NCBI GenBank assembly: GCA_024684085.1
Contig: JAIKXM010000041.1
Span: 1 to 39,749 of the forward strand
Length of the DNA: 39,749 nt
Reading direction: 5' to 3'
From: Lachnospiraceae bacterium
GTDB taxonomy: Bacteria > Bacillota > Clostridia > Lachnospirales > Lachnospiraceae
Below, in pieces: positions 8,397 to 16,041 of this stretch. The notes below the pieces were generated by a model. That model made no database searches, was not told the origin of the DNA, and saw only the letters and a list, made by a program, of their open reading frames with translations. The position numbers and the translations under genes were made by a program. Position 1 is the first letter of the stretch; every line of letters begins with the position of its first letter.

Positions 8397-10074
8397 AGAG
8401 TTATTGGAATATAGGGCAGATATGCCTGAAGTGAGGATAATACAACAGGATATAGAGACTTCGACTAATTGGGGTGATGCGTATTGTATAGGGCAATATG
8501 TATACGAACAGGCTTCAGGCGAAGCAGATAAGCTGATTATGGATGCCTATGAAAAGGCGTTCGGGTTGGGCCTGAATATACGTGTGAACAGAGAGTTTTT
8601 TCTTGCGGCGACACAGCAGATTGCAAGAATATATTTTCGGTTTCAAAAATATGATGAAGCTATTAATAAGTTGATGGTCCTTGATTCCAATGTGGATGAT
8701 TTGCCGGATTGGGTGAATCTGTATTATGCTTCAGCGTATATTCATACAGAGAATATTTTGTATTGGGCAGAAGTTCCTAATATGCTTTTTAAACGGATTG
8801 ATGATATTGATGAAAATAATCCGGAATCCGTGAAGCGAAGAAAATATCTTTTTTTGGAGTTTTTGAACAGAATCAGTGAGCTGTCAGAGACTAAGGATGT
8901 ATCCGCGGTAGATAAGGATGCTATTTTAGCTAAAGCAGTAGAACTTGGCTTGATTGATTCAAGAGAGTGCTTGAATTTCAAAGTCGCTTTGGGGATTATT
9001 TCCACCATTCCTGAATTGTCGGAACCGGAGAGTAGATCTGAAGCTGGGGAAAAAGCATCTTCTGTTTATGAGCATATGGCTGTGGAACTCAATAAACGTC
9101 TGTCGGAACTTCAGACGATCATTGATAAGCAGACCATTACTATTGCAAAGGATAAGAAGTTACTTGCTGATCAGAAGAAGCTGATAGTATCCTTACAAGA
9201 AGAAAAAAAGAATCTGGAGAATAATGCTAACCGTTTGATTGGAGAATTGAAAAATGCAAAAGAACTTGAATACGCTATTCAGGCAAAATGTAAAACTCTG
9301 GAAAGTCAGCTTTCCGGCAGTGAATCAGCACGAAAACAGATGGAGGACAATACAACTGTTATCGGCGAATTAAAGGCAGATGTTGAAGATCTGAAGACAG
9401 CATTAACCGTAAGCAGAAGGACTAATGATAAACTTCAAATCGAAATCGCTCAGCACCAGGAGATTATATCCGGACTTAAAGATGAGGTGCTTCAAAGCAA
9501 GGAGGAAGTACAAGGACTCAATGCGATAATTGAGAGTCAGAAGATACAGATTGAAATAGCTGAAGCTGCAGTTAAAGCTGTTGAGGAGAAGGTTGCTACA
9601 ACTGAATTGTTACAGGATAACAATGATACACCGAAAAGGTCAAGTGTGACATCTGTTGCGCCCACCTTGCTTGATATCCTTACGGTTGATAACTTCCTGT
9701 CAAGAAGAAAGAAGATACTTATTATCGGCGGCTCTGAAACGAAGGAGAATCACCTTAGAGGAAAGCTTAAGAGTATGGGGTTCAACTTCACTAAAGATCA
9801 GCTGGAATTTGAACTGGAATATGACAATGTAAAAGACTACGCTTCCCGTATCCGACCGTGGAGTGGAAAATATGCAGGAATAATTGTCGGTCCCTGTCCA
9901 CATAAAGCGAAAGATATAGACGGCTATTCCAGCTTTATTGAGCAGATTAAATCAGAAGAGGGATATCCGCACGTCGAAGAGGCACGAGATAAATGTGGGA
10001 CTCTTAAGATATCCAATGAATCTATCGGGGATGCCATGATGAAAATGGCGGTATATTTACAGTCGATAGCGTAG
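8383..10074 (+). CDS. TPR-like/coiled-coil protein with DUF2325-like C-terminus
   Basis: A 563-aa cytoplasmic protein in three parts. Residues 1 to about 225 are helical, with repeats that look TPR-like (ARIYFRFQKYDEAINKLMVL). About 230-430 form a long coiled coil of Lys/Glu/Leu/Gln heptads (KRLSELQTIIDKQTITIAK onward). The last 100 residues (RRKKILIIGGSETKENHL to GDAMMKMAVYL) contain a Rossmann-like strand-GG-helix start and an IIVGPCPHKAKD segment resembling DUF2325, a family often found in small proteins of unknown role. ATG 8383 overlaps the upstream gene by 14 nt and has only a weak A/G-rich ribosome site, which points to translational coupling; the upstream in-frame TTG at 8326 is a poor start. 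Likely the scaffold or sensor of the three-gene system. Confidence 0.8.
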   Translation: MRNYKELLEYRADMPEVRIIQQDIETSTNWGDAYCIGQYVYEQASGEADKLIMDAYEKAFGLGLNIRVNREFFLAATQQIARIYFRFQKYDEAINKLMVLDSNVDDLPDWVNLYYASAYIHTENILYWAEVPNMLFKRIDDIDENNPESVKRRKYLFLEFLNRISELSETKDVSAVDKDAILAKAVELGLIDSRECLNFKVALGIISTIPELSEPESRSEAGEKASSVYEHMAVELNKRLSELQTIIDKQTITIAKDKKLLADQKKLIVSLQEEKKNLENNANRLIGELKNAKELEYAIQAKCKTLESQLSGSESARKQMEDNTTVIGELKADVEDLKTALTVSRRTNDKLQIEIAQHQEIISGLKDEVLQSKEEVQGLNAIIESQKIQIEIAEAAVKAVEEKVATTELLQDNNDTPKRSSVTSVAPTLLDILTVDNFLSRRKKILIIGGSETKENHLRGKLKSMGFNFTKDQLEFELEYDNVKDYASRIRPWSGKYAGIIVGPCPHKAKDIDGYSSFIEQIKSEEGYPHVEEARDKCGTLKISNESIGDAMMKMAVYLQSIA

Positions 10075-10085
10075 GGAGACCGTGT

Positions 10086-10268
10086 ATGGGACAGTTAATA
10101 TTATCTGTAGATGTGATTTACAATAATCTTCTTCTTATTGCAATCTCACGCAAGTATAGCTTTGCAAAACTTGTAAAAGAGGTCGAAGAAGAGATAAAAG
10201 CACATATTGAAGAACGAAAAATGTTTTTACCTAAGTGCTACGCCGATAGATATTTAGTTACAAATTGA
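10086..10268 (+). CDS. Small helical protein (60 aa), unknown
   Basis: A 60-codon frame starting 11 nt after the coiled-coil gene, with AGGGAGA just upstream of ATG 10086. The product begins hydrophobic (QLILSVDVIYNNLLLIAIS) and continues as a charged helix (KLVKEVEEEIKAHIEERK). It has no known motif I can name. The tight spacing after its neighbour and the usable ribosome site support it as a real fourth gene of the helicase operon, perhaps a small regulator or partner. It could also be the stub of a longer decayed gene. Confidence is moderate. Confidence 0.5.
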   Translation: MGQLILSVDVIYNNLLLIAISRKYSFAKLVKEVEEEIKAHIEERKMFLPKCYADRYLVTN

Positions 10269-10328
10269 CTTTGGTTGTCAACCCAATCTATCATAAATCA
10301 ATGATTACGGATAATTGGAGGTAATAAC

Positions 10329-11195
10329 ATGAACGGATTGAGGTTTGTCAGGAGACTTTGTAACTTCTCACTTAATGAGTTGTCTAAGGAAATTGGGGTT
10401 TCGCGTCAGGCGATAAGTGCGTGGGAAAATAATAAAAAAGGAATATCGGAAGACAGGTTATTACAGATTTTAGATTTTTTCGGAATAGAAAAAGAGTATC
10501 TGGGGGAAATTACAGAGGAAGCCAAGCAGCAGATTCTGGAAAAGGCAATGTACAGGTATAAAGACGGCGATAGAGAATATTATAAATATAAGCCGCATTG
10601 TTGTGATACTCTGGAGAATGAGGTTGTCTGTTTCTTAGGGAATAATGATCGTACCCTGGATGATTATTATGCTGAGGCATTAAAGAATAAGAAAGCGATA
10701 ATAGATGAAGCCCGGAATCTTATCTCTTACCAAGAGGGTGGCTCTAAAGAATCTGACATAATATCGATCAATAGAGGAGTGAACATCTATGGTGCAGTTA
10801 ATGCTTATCTCCGGGAGATGCCTGATCAAAAGGTAAGTGTGCGTATGCCCTATTGGCAGGAACTTGATAATATTCTCAATGCATTGCTGATCGCTCATGA
10901 TCAGGCTGACAAAGAAGAAATCGCTGATAAGTATCAGGTACTGTCGATGGATCCTACCAATGATGATTATGAATGGACGTTGGAGTTAGCTGAGATCCTA
11001 CGTTCAAGATGGGAAAGAAAGAGGTCTAAATATGCCAATATAAAGATGAGGCCGGGTTCGGTTATAGATGAGCATAAGACAGGGAAATCAGTAGAAGAAA
11101 TGATAAAGGAAATGGAAGACGCTAATCGTGAATTCTGGAAGATAAATAAAGATATGGCTTATAAGGTTGGATTGCAGTTCAGACCGGGGAGATGA
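10329..11195 (+). CDS. XRE-family transcriptional regulator (288 aa)
   Basis: Residues 4-60 are a clear XRE helix-turn-helix: LRFVRRLCNFSLNELSKEIGVSRQAISAWENNKKGISEDRL, with the recognition helix in SRQAISAWE. The remaining 220 residues are mostly helical and have no named domain that I recognise; this extra part probably senses a signal or binds a partner. ATG 10329 follows GGAGG with 7-nt spacing. The gene is 60 bp after the small 60-aa ORF and its stop is directly followed by a 48-aa ORF. An XRE regulator within a putative defence cassette usually controls expression of the cassette, but no operator is obvious. Confidence 0.85.
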   Translation: MNGLRFVRRLCNFSLNELSKEIGVSRQAISAWENNKKGISEDRLLQILDFFGIEKEYLGEITEEAKQQILEKAMYRYKDGDREYYKYKPHCCDTLENEVVCFLGNNDRTLDDYYAEALKNKKAIIDEARNLISYQEGGSKESDIISINRGVNIYGAVNAYLREMPDQKVSVRMPYWQELDNILNALLIAHDQADKEEIADKYQVLSMDPTNDDYEWTLELAEILRSRWERKRSKYANIKMRPGSVIDEHKTGKSVEEMIKEMEDANREFWKINKDMAYKVGLQFRPGR

Positions 11196-11198
11196 TTG

Positions 11199-11345
11199 GT
11201 GAAGTTTAATAATCTTATTGAGAATACATTTTGCCCGAACTTTCGAGAGATGCTTAAGTCATCTGTGGAACTTGCTAAAGCAGCAGGAGTGGAAGAGGAT
11301 AGTATTCTTGATTCAATGAATAAGATCGATGATTACTTTGTCTAA
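11199..11345 (+). CDS. Very small ORF (48 aa) after the XRE regulator
   Basis: A frame starting with GTG at 11199 (or TTG at 11196) and ending TAA at 11343-11345. GGGGAG just upstream (within the end of the XRE gene) is a good ribosome site at normal spacing, and the start lies 3 nt after the XRE stop. The product runs MKFNNLIENTF, then a charged helix (NFREMLKSSVELAKAAGVEED) ending in DDYFV. Codon use is like that of the neighbours. It would be translationally coupled to the XRE gene. Function unknown; it may be a partner peptide of the regulator. Confidence 0.5.
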   Translation: MKFNNLIENTFCPNFREMLKSSVELAKAAGVEEDSILDSMNKIDDYFV

Positions 11346-11437
11346 CCGATTTTCCAAAAAGGAAACAGAATCAATTATTCGTTAATATACTTCATTCATA
11401 AAACATAATATGCTTATTTCACAAGGAGGAAATAAAC

Positions 11438-12877
11438 ATGGATGATATGAATTTAGCAAAAAGAATTGGAGTACGTTGTAAAAGGATCAGAGAGAGTAAA
11501 GGGATGACTTTACAGGAACTGGGTGATCTGGTTGGAACCGGGGCGGCGAATATATCCAAGATGGAGAATCATGGGATTAATGATATTCATTGGATAACTT
11601 CTATTTCGAAGGTTTTGGGTCAGGATCTCTTGAAGGACGAGGTCGATGAAGAAGGAATAATAGGTGAGATCGGTAAGGAGATATTGATTAAGCTTATTGA
11701 GAATGAAGGACATCTCTCTTATCAGGAAATTGTTGCTGATATGTATGGAATGAGTGAAGACCGAGTATCAAATGAGATATTTAAGCTTACTCGGATCGGT
11801 ATGTGTATTAGGGAACAATACAAAGACTTTACGAATAAGCAGGTGGACAGGATCTTTATTACGGCAAAGGGCTTGATCACATGTCGCAACCAGATAACCA
11901 ATCCACTGATCGAAGAAAGGATCCTCCCTAAGATAGATAAAGTGGTGACATATGAGAAACTGCTTGGTGAATATACCGAAGAAGGGAAGGAACCACCGAA
12001 ATGTTATCAGGATTGTGTAGACAGTCACCCTCTTGAGAAGATGATTCATAATCTGAGTATAACAGATAGGTTATACAGGATAGAGTTTATTATATGGCTT
12101 AAGAAAAAATATACACATGGGATAGAGAAGTTTCGTTATTCTGAAATTATTGATAATAGCTTTTATTCTTTTGAGGTGTTTGATGACAGGTTTCCGTCAA
12201 AGAGTTTTTTCTTTGATATATTATACAGAATGGCGCTAGGCATCTCGTATGAAGATCTATTGATATTATACGGTTCGGAGTATTTACAAGAAAAGTATCA
12301 TTATTCTAAGAAAGAAGTAGAGAACGATGAGTATCTACAGATAGAAAAGAAACTTGGTCTGATGCCTGATTTTGATGATCCTGAGTATTGGAAGAAAAGT
12401 AGTAAGGAAAATCTTGATAAATTATTCGCTGAGGAATTTGGATTGAAATCATACAAGACATCTGATGGTGAAGAGAGCTTTCAAGATCCTGATCTTTACA
12501 TACTGACCGAAGAGGAGAGAGAATATTATTTAGATTGTTCCGAACAGATCAACGAAAGTATGGAACTAGATGTAATCCAATCTTTGCCGAAGAAAGATTG
12601 GTTTGCCAAGATGGCTGAAAAAATGGAAGCTAAGGGGATCAAATCAAAGAATCCTGTTGATTGGTTCTCAGAGGAGGAAATCCTTGCTTTTGTTAAGGAG
12701 AACCATTGGAAGGCTTCCACTGCTGAAGAAATCTGCGTTGAAAAACAGCTTGCCGAGATTATTGAACTGTGTCCCGATGTGTTACGATATTATGATATTG
12801 GTGACTTAATTTTGTCAGACTCCTATTGCATGTTTGACTCTGTCAGATCTTACATAAAAGAAATATACGAACTGTAG
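11438..12877 (+). CDS. Large XRE-type helix-turn-helix protein (479 aa)
   Basis: The N-terminus (about residues 5-65) is an XRE helix-turn-helix: LAKRIGVRCKRIRESKGMTLQELGDLVGTGAANISKMENHG. A second region (about 75-150, with ILIKLIENEGHLSYQEIVADMYGM and VDRIFITAKGLITC) looks like a winged helix. The rest, about 320 residues, is acidic, helical and unknown to me. ATG 11438 follows AAGGAGG. The gene is separated from the upstream XRE gene and 48-aa ORF by a 92-bp AT-rich gap that could hold its own promoter. It ends just before the decayed VWA 3' end at 12893 and converges on the AbiE genes. It may be a second regulator or an effector controlled by DNA binding. Confidence 0.8.
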   Translation: MDDMNLAKRIGVRCKRIRESKGMTLQELGDLVGTGAANISKMENHGINDIHWITSISKVLGQDLLKDEVDEEGIIGEIGKEILIKLIENEGHLSYQEIVADMYGMSEDRVSNEIFKLTRIGMCIREQYKDFTNKQVDRIFITAKGLITCRNQITNPLIEERILPKIDKVVTYEKLLGEYTEEGKEPPKCYQDCVDSHPLEKMIHNLSITDRLYRIEFIIWLKKKYTHGIEKFRYSEIIDNSFYSFEVFDDRFPSKSFFFDILYRMALGISYEDLLILYGSEYLQEKYHYSKKEVENDEYLQIEKKLGLMPDFDDPEYWKKSSKENLDKLFAEEFGLKSYKTSDGEESFQDPDLYILTEEEREYYLDCSEQINESMELDVIQSLPKKDWFAKMAEKMEAKGIKSKNPVDWFSEEEILAFVKENHWKASTAEEICVEKQLAEIIELCPDVLRYYDIGDLILSDSYCMFDSVRSYIKEIYEL

Positions 12878-12892
12878 AATTCTGGCTAATGA

Positions 12893-12964
12893 GAAAGCGA
12901 TGCGGAAGTATGTTCCGGTTGCAAAAGGATCAGAGAGGACTATAAGAAGAGGTATAAGAGATAG
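12893..12964 (+). pseudogene. Decayed 3' end of a VWA gene (right flank repeat)
   Basis: The frame from 12893 reads E-S-D-A-E-V-C-S-G-C-K-R-I-R-E-D-Y-K-K-R-Y-K-R-stop. It matches the C-terminus of the VWA protein at 4777-5445 (E-I-D-E-A-V-C-S-G-Y-E-S-I-R-E-D-Y-K-R-R-H-K-K-stop), including the stop codon. Only about 24 codons remain, and a TGA lies directly upstream in frame. This is a remnant left beside the helicase cassette, not a gene. It suggests that either a second VWA gene was once here or that the cassette entered by recombination in this 3' end. Confidence 0.75.
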
Positions 12965-12970
12965 AGATAT

Positions 12971-13780
12971 TTATTTGGATGCCAATGATCTTAGGAATTC
13001 TATCAGCGTTGACGTGACCGTAGGTATTTCTTCATTAATCCAGTTCTTATTAGAAGCCGTAAGTTTGGTAATATAATTGTTGGATGAAAATGTATTTGTA
13101 ATTCTCCTAATAATAGAGTTCATATTGTTCTCTTTCATGCCTGGATCATTGATTATAAATGTATCCAGGCATTGTGCTAATTTGGCTGTATCAATTGTAG
13201 GTGCAAGGTAGTACATATCAAAAACATCTTTGTATCTCGTCGAGTATGGACCGAATTTCAAAAGTGAACGAAGTTTTTCGGTAAACATCTGTTCTTTTGA
13301 ATTGATAAGCAGGGTTGCACTGCCATCATAGCAGGCAATGTCGAAGCAATATTCTTCTTGCGCAATATCAAGATTCTTATGAACGCCAAGATCTACTTTA
13401 CTTTCTATAGAATCATCGAATTCATCTGATATGAGAACGTAGATCCGCTTGCCATTATAATCTTGTTGATTCAGCTCATATATTTCTCCTGTCTGGTGTA
13501 TGTGAATATCTTCAAGACAATCAAGCTTCTTGATGAATTGTCGAATAGAATCATCGCTAAGTGAATACCGAATAAAATCAATATCGATATCCTGAGTGGC
13601 TCTCCTTGCATTTTGTGAGATGCTCCGCATAACAACGCCACCTTTTATTGTAACGTTATTACTTAAGGGACTTTTGGCAATAGCCTTCAGTATTACATCC
13701 TGACATACCTTTGCCTCAGCATTGTCATTAATATATCCTTGTGCGTTTGCCAGTCTTATCATTTCTTTTATTGATGTCAT
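12971..13780 (-). CDS. abiEii: AbiEii-type nucleotidyltransferase toxin
   Basis: A 269-aa minus-strand protein of the AbiEii/AbiGii nucleotidyltransferase toxin family, the toxic half of type IV toxin-antitoxin pairs that can stop phage growth by halting the host. The family motifs are present: IKGGVVMRS (G47-G48) and RRATQDIDIDF (T62, D64, D66), the metal and nucleotide-binding part of a polymerase-beta-like transferase. Members studied in mycobacteria modify tRNA acceptor ends; the target here is unknown. Its ATG (13778-13780) overlaps by one base the stop of the upstream AbiEi gene, giving tight translational coupling. It converges with the large XRE gene, separated by the decayed VWA remnant. 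Confidence 0.9.
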   Translation of the reverse strand: MTSIKEMIRLANAQGYINDNAEAKVCQDVILKAIAKSPLSNNVTIKGGVVMRSISQNARRATQDIDIDFIRYSLSDDSIRQFIKKLDCLEDIHIHQTGEIYELNQQDYNGKRIYVLISDEFDDSIESKVDLGVHKNLDIAQEEYCFDIACYDGSATLLINSKEQMFTEKLRSLLKFGPYSTRYKDVFDMYYLAPTIDTAKLAQCLDTFIINDPGMKENNMNSIIRRITNTFSSNNYITKLTASNKNWINEEIPTVTSTLIEFLRSLASK

Positions 13781-14322
13781 TAAAGAACCTCCATCTCGAG
13801 TGCGTAACCAATCATTTTATTACGTGGGTAGATTGCGACATAATCCTGTATACGTTCAATGTCTAAAGTATAGATAAGTTTTCTGTAGTTACTGATTATT
13901 TCTTTGTAGTAGTCAAAGGGAAGTTTGTTTTTATAGCGAAGCAGTTCTATTAACATGCGTTCCTTATCATAGATTTTTATTGTTGCATCTCTTCTCGTTA
14001 TGGTTGTAACGCCTTCATTTAGCAGATTGGAGAGAACATAGTATTGGTGTATTCGATCATCGTTAATATAGATAGCATGTTTATCGGTAGCTATATGGAA
14101 TTGATCAGGGATGACATCCGTTAGGCCATGATAATAGAATGCACTGTCCATGGTAAGTATTCCTTTGGGATATTTAAATGCTACAACGGCTAACGTAGAT
14201 ACATTTGGTGTATCGGAGTATATACCTCTTTCGATTTGGTATATGTTACCGGCTGATAGTTGCTTTTTGATTTGGTAGTCCGTTTTCCATTTTTTAAGGC
14301 AATCAGAATAAGAAAAAATCAT
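13780..14322 (-). CDS. abiEi: AbiEi-type antitoxin and autorepressor
   Basis: A 180-aa minus-strand protein. The N-terminus (SYSDCLKKWKTDYQIKKQLSAGNIYQIERGIYS) is the winged-helix domain typical of AbiEi antitoxins, and the next part (LTMDSAFYYHGLTDVIPDQFHIATDK) is the conserved AbiEi core. In known pairs AbiEi neutralises the toxin without direct stable contact and represses its own promoter by binding inverted repeats. ATG (14320-14322) is preceded on the minus strand by AAGGAGA (14329-14335). Inverted repeats built on AGCCTATA lie just upstream at 14343-14448, in the place expected for such autoregulation. The gene is more AT-rich than the macrodomain/VWA genes, which suits an acquired element. 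Confidence 0.88.
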   Translation of the reverse strand: MIFSYSDCLKKWKTDYQIKKQLSAGNIYQIERGIYSDTPNVSTLAVVAFKYPKGILTMDSAFYYHGLTDVIPDQFHIATDKHAIYINDDRIHQYYVLSNLLNEGVTTITRRDATIKIYDKERMLIELLRYKNKLPFDYYKEIISNYRKLIYTLDIERIQDYVAIYPRNKMIGYALEMEVL

Positions 14323-14342
14323 AGTATATCTCCTTGAGTAAT

Positions 14343-14448
14343 TATAGGCCGATAGTTCTTTGAAGCCTATGTCTGCTGAAGTTTTTGTATGGCGTCATGA
14401 GGATTATTTGATAAAATATAGGCTGCAACAATATAAAAGCCTATATTT
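14343..14448 (-). promoter_or_regulatory. Probable AbiEi operators: two inverted repeats on AGCCTATA half-sites
   Basis: A perfect 11-bp inverted repeat, AAATATAGGCT (14414-14424) and AGCCTATATTT (14438-14448), is separated by 13 bp. A shorter one, ATAGGC (14344-14349) and GCCTAT (14365-14370), lies nearer the AbiEi start and uses the same half-site. Known AbiEi proteins bind two inverted repeats in their own promoter, so both arms fit as autoregulatory operators. Confidence 0.65.
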
Positions 14449-14803
14449 ACTTAAATAGTATATATTTTTTTTGTTTTCGTCAATATAATGACGTGTATTC
14501 AGAATCTTTCCTGATATTGATAGGTTAATAGGATGTTGTTTATAGGCGGATTTCTATATTGTCCTGCAACGAGAACAGTAACGAATGGTAATAGATATGT
14601 AAATAGAGTGCGCCAATTAGTTTGATACATATAACGTTAAAGGTTATAATATTGATAAGATGATTATCAATTAACAAATTGCCTCGAAGACATCAACAGA
14701 GAAACAACTGAGGATGATGGCATCGTACAAAAGGATGTCATAAATGATAAGATTTGTTGATTTGAGCATGCAGTCGGCATGCGGCAGATTAGCTATTGCA
14801 GAA
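14449..14803. other. AT-rich non-coding stretch between AbiE operators and tRNA-Ala
   Basis: I see no gene here in either strand: no frame above about 30 codons has a ribosome site. The sequence is AT-rich. A GCATGC-CGACT-type short inverted repeat (GCATGCAGTCGGCATGC, about 14766-14782) lies 3' of the tRNA and might act as its weak terminator. No integrase gene or obvious attachment repeat is visible. Confidence 0.5.
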
Positions 14804-14876
14804 TGGAGCATACGGGACTTGAACCCGTGACCTCCACACTGCCAGTGTGGCGCGCTCCCAACTGCGCTAATGCCCC
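14804..14876 (-). tRNA. tRNA-Ala (anticodon GGC)
   Basis: The minus strand folds as a 73-nt tRNA. The acceptor arms GGGGCAU and AUGCUCC pair over 7 bp and include the G3-U70 pair that marks alanine tRNAs. The D-arm is GCGCAGUUGGGAGCGC. The anticodon stem is CCACA/UGUGG with loop CUGGCAG, anticodon GGC (bases 14841-14843). The T-arm is ACGGG-UUCAAGU-CCCGU. The discriminator is A and CCA is not encoded. A TATAAT-like -10 box (minus strand, 14890-14895) lies a suitable distance upstream. It marks the right edge of the defence-like island. Confidence 0.95.
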
Positions 14877-15048
14877 ATGAATCACATTGATTATAACCTA
14901 GATTTTTGAAAAAGGCTATACATAATTCTTACATCGGGGCGAGAGTGCTGTTTCGGTGAATATATTGACCTACAACGTAAAACTATTTGTGAACAGTAAC
15001 GATTTATAACAATATTGTCAGTTTCCCTATTTTTATAAGGCGGCGGCT

Positions 15049-15369
15049 ATGAAGAAGATCATGAAGTTGTTCATTACGGGTATTGCGATATGCGCATTAT
15101 TCATACAGGCTCCGTGTCTCTGTATGGATGCGGCCTCTGTCGGGAGGGACAATACCTACGGCCATCCGACGCAGGCAGACCTTAATCGTCTGAATGCCGT
15201 GAAGGCAGAGGCGCTCGTGGAGCATGGATACAAACCGTGCGGGAATTGTAAGCCATATGTAGAAGCTTCTTTGCAAGTAACAGCGACAGGTACTGCTACG
15301 TCTGCGTCAGGATCAGCCGGATGTGAGTATGTCAGAGCGGAATATGACGGTGTATACCTTGATCTCTGA
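15049..15369 (+). CDS. Small secreted protein with CxxC motif
   Basis: A 106-aa protein with a signal peptide (MKKIMKLFITGIAICALFI, cleavage probably near residue 27). The mature part contains YGHPTQADLNRLNAVKAEAL and HGYKPCGNCKPY. The latter resembles the small metal-binding end motif (GYxPCxxCxP) seen in Ada-type zinc domains and at the end of some secreted nucleases, but the nuclease domain itself is absent. It may bind a metal outside the cell. ATG 15049 follows AAGGCGG. It could be an independent small protein or the surviving tail of a larger secreted enzyme that kept a signal peptide; the clean signal peptide favours a real gene. Confidence 0.65.
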   Translation: MKKIMKLFITGIAICALFIQAPCLCMDAASVGRDNTYGHPTQADLNRLNAVKAEALVEHGYKPCGNCKPYVEASLQVTATGTATSASGSAGCEYVRAEYDGVYLDL

Positions 15370-15460
15370 TAAGTGCCTGATAATATATGAAATAGAACGA
15401 AATACATAAGGAACCTGTATTTCAAGAAATGTAACCTTATATTATACGAGAGGGAATACA

Positions 15461-15634
15461 ATGTTCGAAGCATGTGAATATGAAGTGATCCAAATTGACG
15501 GAGATTATGCCAATCTTAAACGTACCGATATCGAATCCGATGATGTGAAGGTTGTGGCAAGGGCTCTGTTGCCGGCGGAGATAAGGGAAGGTAGCAGGCT
15601 CAAGTACGAGTTGCTGCAATATACGCTGGTGTGA
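15461..15634 (+). CDS. Small conserved-looking protein (57 aa)
   Basis: A 57-codon frame from ATG 15461 (GAGAGGGA 6-13 nt upstream) to TGA 15632-15634. The product, starting MFEACEYEVIQIDGDYANLKR and ending LLPAEIREGSRLKYELLQYTLV, has the strand pattern of a small beta-barrel: a VI-x-IDGDYA start and an LP-x-EI-x-EG-x-x-L turn. This resembles DUF3006-like small proteins and similar short proteins in Lachnospiraceae, from memory. No partner is clear. The good ribosome site and sense-making sequence support a real gene. Confidence 0.65.
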   Translation: MFEACEYEVIQIDGDYANLKRTDIESDDVKVVARALLPAEIREGSRLKYELLQYTLV

Positions 15635-15641
15635 ATAATAG

Positions 15642-15710
15642 GTTGTCAGGATTACATTCTATTTTGAAGATCAGGATGCGTATCTTGTTGATTATGTGGA
15701 TTATCATTGA
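15642..15710 (+). pseudogene. C-terminal remnant of a HigB/RelE-type toxin
   Basis: The frame reads V-V-R-I-T-F-Y-F-E-D-Q-D-A-Y-L-V-D-Y-V-D-Y-H-stop and is closed upstream by a TAG at 15639. HigB toxins end with RICF-x-(W/F)-x-DGDAYDVEIVDYH, so this is the last 22 codons of a HigB gene whose main part, including the RNase core, is gone. It lies 18 nt before higA, exactly where higB belongs. Confidence 0.8.
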
Positions 15711-15728
15711 GAAGGGAGGAACGCTGAG

Positions 15729-16025
15729 ATGACAAGAAGGCCGACACATCCGGGAACAGTTTTTTTAGAAGATGTAATGAAACCGTTAAATCTTTCGGTT
15801 ACTGATGCTGCATCTATGCTTGGAGTGAGCAGAAAAACCTTATCTGAATTTATAAATGAGAAGTCTTCATTAAGCCCTGAAATGGCTTTAAGAATAGGTA
15901 AAGCAACAAATACATCAGTAGAGAGTTGGATGAATATGCAGCAGAAGCTTACTTTATGGAATGCACGGAAGCATGAGCCAAATAATGTAATACCTTTTCC
16001 GGTAAGTGTGGCACAGGAAGGGTAG
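15729..16025 (+). CDS. higA: HigA-type antitoxin (orphan)
   Basis: A 98-aa XRE-family HigA antitoxin. The sequence RPTHPGTVFLEDVMKPLNLSVTDAASMLGVSRKTLSEFINEKSSLSPEMALRIGKATNTSVESWMNMQ is the full canonical HigA core: HPGxxLxxxxxxPLxLS, then the helix-turn-helix, then the SxxxWLxxQ tail. HigA binds HigB and represses the higBA promoter. Here only the last 22 codons of higB remain upstream, so this antitoxin has no toxin of its own in the window. ATG 15729 follows AAGGGAGG. It may now act as a stand-alone regulator or as an anti-addiction gene that protects against incoming HigB toxins. A terminator follows at 16083. Confidence 0.92.
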   Translation: MTRRPTHPGTVFLEDVMKPLNLSVTDAASMLGVSRKTLSEFINEKSSLSPEMALRIGKATNTSVESWMNMQQKLTLWNARKHEPNNVIPFPVSVAQEG

Positions 16026-16041
16026 TCGGTTTATCCGGCAA

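Noticed and set aside
14761..14880. tRNA-Ala as an integration site of the island
   Set aside because: I could not find a second copy of the tRNA 3' end within the window, nor an integrase gene, so this is not claimed.
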